A stretch of DNA of 6,431 bases, from the NCBI GenBank assembly GCA_045601525.1, contig JAZRZR010000038.1:1-6431 (forward strand), given 5' to 3'. The notes beneath the pieces were generated by a model that was given only the letters and a program-made list of their open reading frames with translations, had not been told where the DNA came from and ran no database searches. Shown here piece after piece: positions 6,173-6,431 of the stretch; positions within the stretch are counted from its first letter, which is position 1, and every line of letters starts with the position of its first letter. The position numbers and the translations under genes are program-made. Source of the DNA: SIG565 sp045601525. GTDB lineage: Bacteria; Bacillota; Clostridia; Oscillospirales; Acutalibacteraceae.

Positions 6173-6320
6173 GGTGCACCTGACAGGACACATCTTGCCT
6201 TTGGCAATCTGCACTGCTCGACGACCCGCACCCTCGGAGAGCCCACTGACATCTTTGCGCGGAGTGTCCGTGAAAGTGTCATAGTGGGTTACACACTTTG
6301 AAAAGGTGTGTAACAAAAAG
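6173..6320 (-). ncRNA. Candidate structured small RNA of unknown family
   Basis: The minus strand before the terminator is unusually rich in nested pairing and more GC-rich than its flanks. Hairpin 1 is GTTACACAC/GTGTGTAAC (6314-6306 with 6296-6288, nine perfect pairs). Hairpin 2 spans 6288-6242: CCACT/AGTGG, GACA/TGTC, CTTT/AAAG and CGGA/TCCG around a CAC loop. Hairpin 3 has TTGCC/GGCAA (6207-6203 with 6199-6195) around an AAA loop, flanked by opposed GA/GA (tandem G-A) and a lower GTGCA/TGTGT helix, and can be closed by GGTGC (6232-6228) with GCACC (6177-6173). The terminator follows directly. An 86-codon open frame crosses the region but runs through the terminator and has no ribosome site. 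I do not recognise it as a tRNA, SRP RNA, 6S RNA, tmRNA or a common riboswitch. It could also be a structured leader whose gene was lost, or a dispersed intergenic repeat. Confidence 0.42.
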
Positions 6321-6328
6321 CGGCATAG

Positions 6329-6358
6329 CCAATAGCTATACGGCAAAAAGCATGTCAA
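6329..6358 (-). promoter_or_regulatory. Possible promoter for the structured RNA
   Basis: A consensus -35 TTGACA (6358-6353) lies in AT-rich DNA. Eighteen bases later is TATTGG (6334-6329), which matches only the first three positions of a -10 box, so the element is half strong and half weak. The predicted start near 6322 would fall just before hairpin 1. An inverted repeat ATAGC/GCTAT (6339-6325) overlaps the -10 area. Confidence 0.3.
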
Positions 6359-6388
6359 TTATTTAATTTAGATACAAGATACACCCGC

Positions 6389-6431
6389 TGTGGCACCTTC
6401 CTTACGGAGGGTACCACAACGAGCTCTTTTT
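6389..6431 (+). terminator. Plus-strand hairpin followed by T-run at the window edge
   Basis: TGTGGCACCTTCC and GGAGGGTACCACA (6389-6401 with 6406-6418) pair over 13 positions with one C-A mismatch and one G-U, around a TTAC loop. After ACGAGCTC comes a T-run reaching the window end. No plus-strand gene precedes it here, so it would either terminate a short leader transcript (an attenuator for a gene to the right) or belong to a structure truncated by the window edge. The eight bases between the stem and the T-run make it a non-classical terminator. Confidence 0.33.

Noticed and set aside
6171..6260. tRNA-like 3' end (GTCAGGTGCACCA) on the minus strand just before the terminator
   Set aside because: There is no GTTCRA T-loop, no anticodon arm of normal geometry and no 7-bp acceptor stem partner, so it is not a canonical tRNA gene.
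6085..6358. Open frames of 65 and 86 codons on the minus strand in the right flank
   Set aside because: They cross the intrinsic terminator, have no ribosome site, and lie on the self-complementary hairpin block. Composition does not suggest a protein.
6389..6431. Resemblance of GGGTACCACAACGAGCTC to a T-box antiterminator end (consensus AGGGTGGNACCGCG)
   Set aside because: The UGGN bulge that pairs with the tRNA end is missing, and no specifier-loop stem or AG-bulge region is recognisable in the plus-strand bases before it. Sequence to the right would be needed.

Overview
The window looks like a piece of a Gram-positive gut-type Clostridia chromosome (Oscillospirales or Ruminococcaceae-like). 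This is inferred from the moderate-to-low GC, the strong AAGGAGG-type ribosome sites, a CUT1 sugar transporter with no ATPase gene beside it, and a lipoprotein-type binding protein. No rRNA, canonical tRNA, CRISPR array, insertion sequence or phage gene was recognised.

Layout: all five full-length genes lie on the minus strand and read right to left as one maltodextrin/alpha-glucan utilisation operon. In order they are a LacI-family repressor (4828-5844), an extracellular sugar-binding lipoprotein (3480-4748), two CUT1 ABC permeases of MalF and MalG type (2471-3373 and 1611-2471), and a GH77 4-alpha-glucanotransferase, MalQ (128 to about 1627). The two permease genes overlap by one base. The permease-to-malQ junction also overlaps, and malQ has no upstream ATG that fits the family N-terminus. 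A strong 14-bp hairpin separates the binding-protein gene from the permeases, as expected where the binding protein is made in excess.

Regulation: a sigma70-like promoter (5930-5958) precedes the repressor gene. Immediately downstream of its predicted start point is a 20-bp perfect palindrome (extended 28-bp palindrome, 5893-5920) with the AAACGTTT core typical of LacI-family operators. The simplest reading is that the repressor controls its own gene and the whole operon. Imported maltooligosaccharides would be bound by the lipoprotein, moved through the MalF/MalG-type channel using a shared ATPase encoded elsewhere, and disproportionated by MalQ in the cytoplasm.

Right flank (5960-6431): no convincing protein gene. 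It contains a minus-strand block of hairpins (6173-6320) ending in a clear intrinsic terminator (6132-6172), best explained as a small structured non-coding RNA that I cannot assign to a family. A plus-strand hairpin followed by a T-run lies at the extreme right edge.

Left flank (1-127): a plus-strand reading frame open from the window edge encodes a CxxC and EHYPARSTGN segment resembling HNH-type nuclease or zinc-ribbon domains. It runs antisense into the 3' end of malQ and is probably a truncated gene or remnant.

Overall this is mostly a conventional sugar operon. The items most worth a second look are the structured RNA candidate, the HNH-like fragment, the malQ start, and the leader/operator architecture.
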